The notes under the pieces: generated by a model
Database searches by the model: none
What the model was told of the DNA's origin: nothing
What the model saw: only the letters and a program-made list of their open reading frames with translations
In this document: one piece after another, positions 6,171 through 6,236 of the stretch
How positions within the stretch are numbered: the stretch's first letter is position 1
Layout: each line of letters starts with the position of its first letter
NCBI GenBank assembly: GCA_958349075.1
Contig: CATWBR010000273.1
Coordinates: 1 to 6,236 of the forward strand
DNA from: an uncultured Clostridium sp.
GTDB taxonomy: Bacteria > Bacillota > Clostridia > Lachnospirales > Lachnospiraceae
Direction: 5' to 3'
DNA length: 6,236 nt
Made by a program: the position numbers and the translations under genes

Positions 6171-6199
6171 ACTTTAGCAGAGACAGTGTTATTAGTCAA
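6171..6199 (-). promoter_or_regulatory. Promoter of the rclA-like operon
   Basis: On the minus strand TTGACT (6199-6194) and TAAAGT (6176-6171) are separated by 17 bases. TG lies one base ahead of the -10 box (TGCTAAAGT), giving an extended -10. The predicted start of transcription is near 6164, leaving a leader of roughly 58 bases that contains the palindrome. The promoter lies inside the upstream extension of the reading frame, which rules out a start at 6199 for this transcript. Confidence 0.7.
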
Positions 6200-6236
6200 G
6201 TATATATTGGAAAAGATATATGGTTATTAGGGATAT

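Overview
The window looks like chromosomal DNA of a gut-type clostridial Firmicute, most plausibly a Lachnospiraceae relative. The reasons are moderate G+C, strong AGGAG-type ribosome binding sites, sigma-A-like promoters, a clostridial-style MATE exporter, an Rrf2 regulator and a CcdA-type membrane redox protein. The genus assignment is an inference from style and was not tested.

Positions 1-506 hold no credible protein gene. They carry two tandem copies (period 265 bp) of an intergenic repeat. Each copy contains a roughly 200-bp element bounded by perfect 15-bp inverted repeats, with further nested complementary segments inside. It can fold as one long interrupted hairpin with small hairpins at its tip. 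The first copy reaches the window edge, so the array may continue to the left. This is the least explained part of the window.

Positions 507-2780 hold two rightward genes. The first is a flavin-reductase-like FMN-binding protein (631-1137), preceded by a short dyad at 575-596. The second is a MATE efflux transporter (1300-2673) with its own promoter. It ends at a very strong stem-loop terminator (2706-2778).

Positions 2818-6236 hold a leftward, apparently autoregulated operon. The promoter (6171-6199) and a 17-bp perfect palindrome in the leader (6128-6144) precede three closely spaced genes. These are an RclA-like flavoprotein disulfide reductase (6106 to 4718), a CcdA-TlpA fusion joining a membrane electron carrier to an extracytoplasmic thioredoxin (4662 to 3274), and an Rrf2-family repressor (3246 to 2818). 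Known RclA relatives act in defence against hypochlorous and hypothiocyanous acid and reduce Cu(II). CcdA/TlpA proteins move reducing power across the membrane. The inferred picture is an oxidant-responsive operon that reduces oxidants in the cytosol and repairs thiols outside the membrane, sensed by the Rrf2 protein at the palindrome. For two of these genes the longest open frame overstates the N-terminus, and the corrected starts are given.
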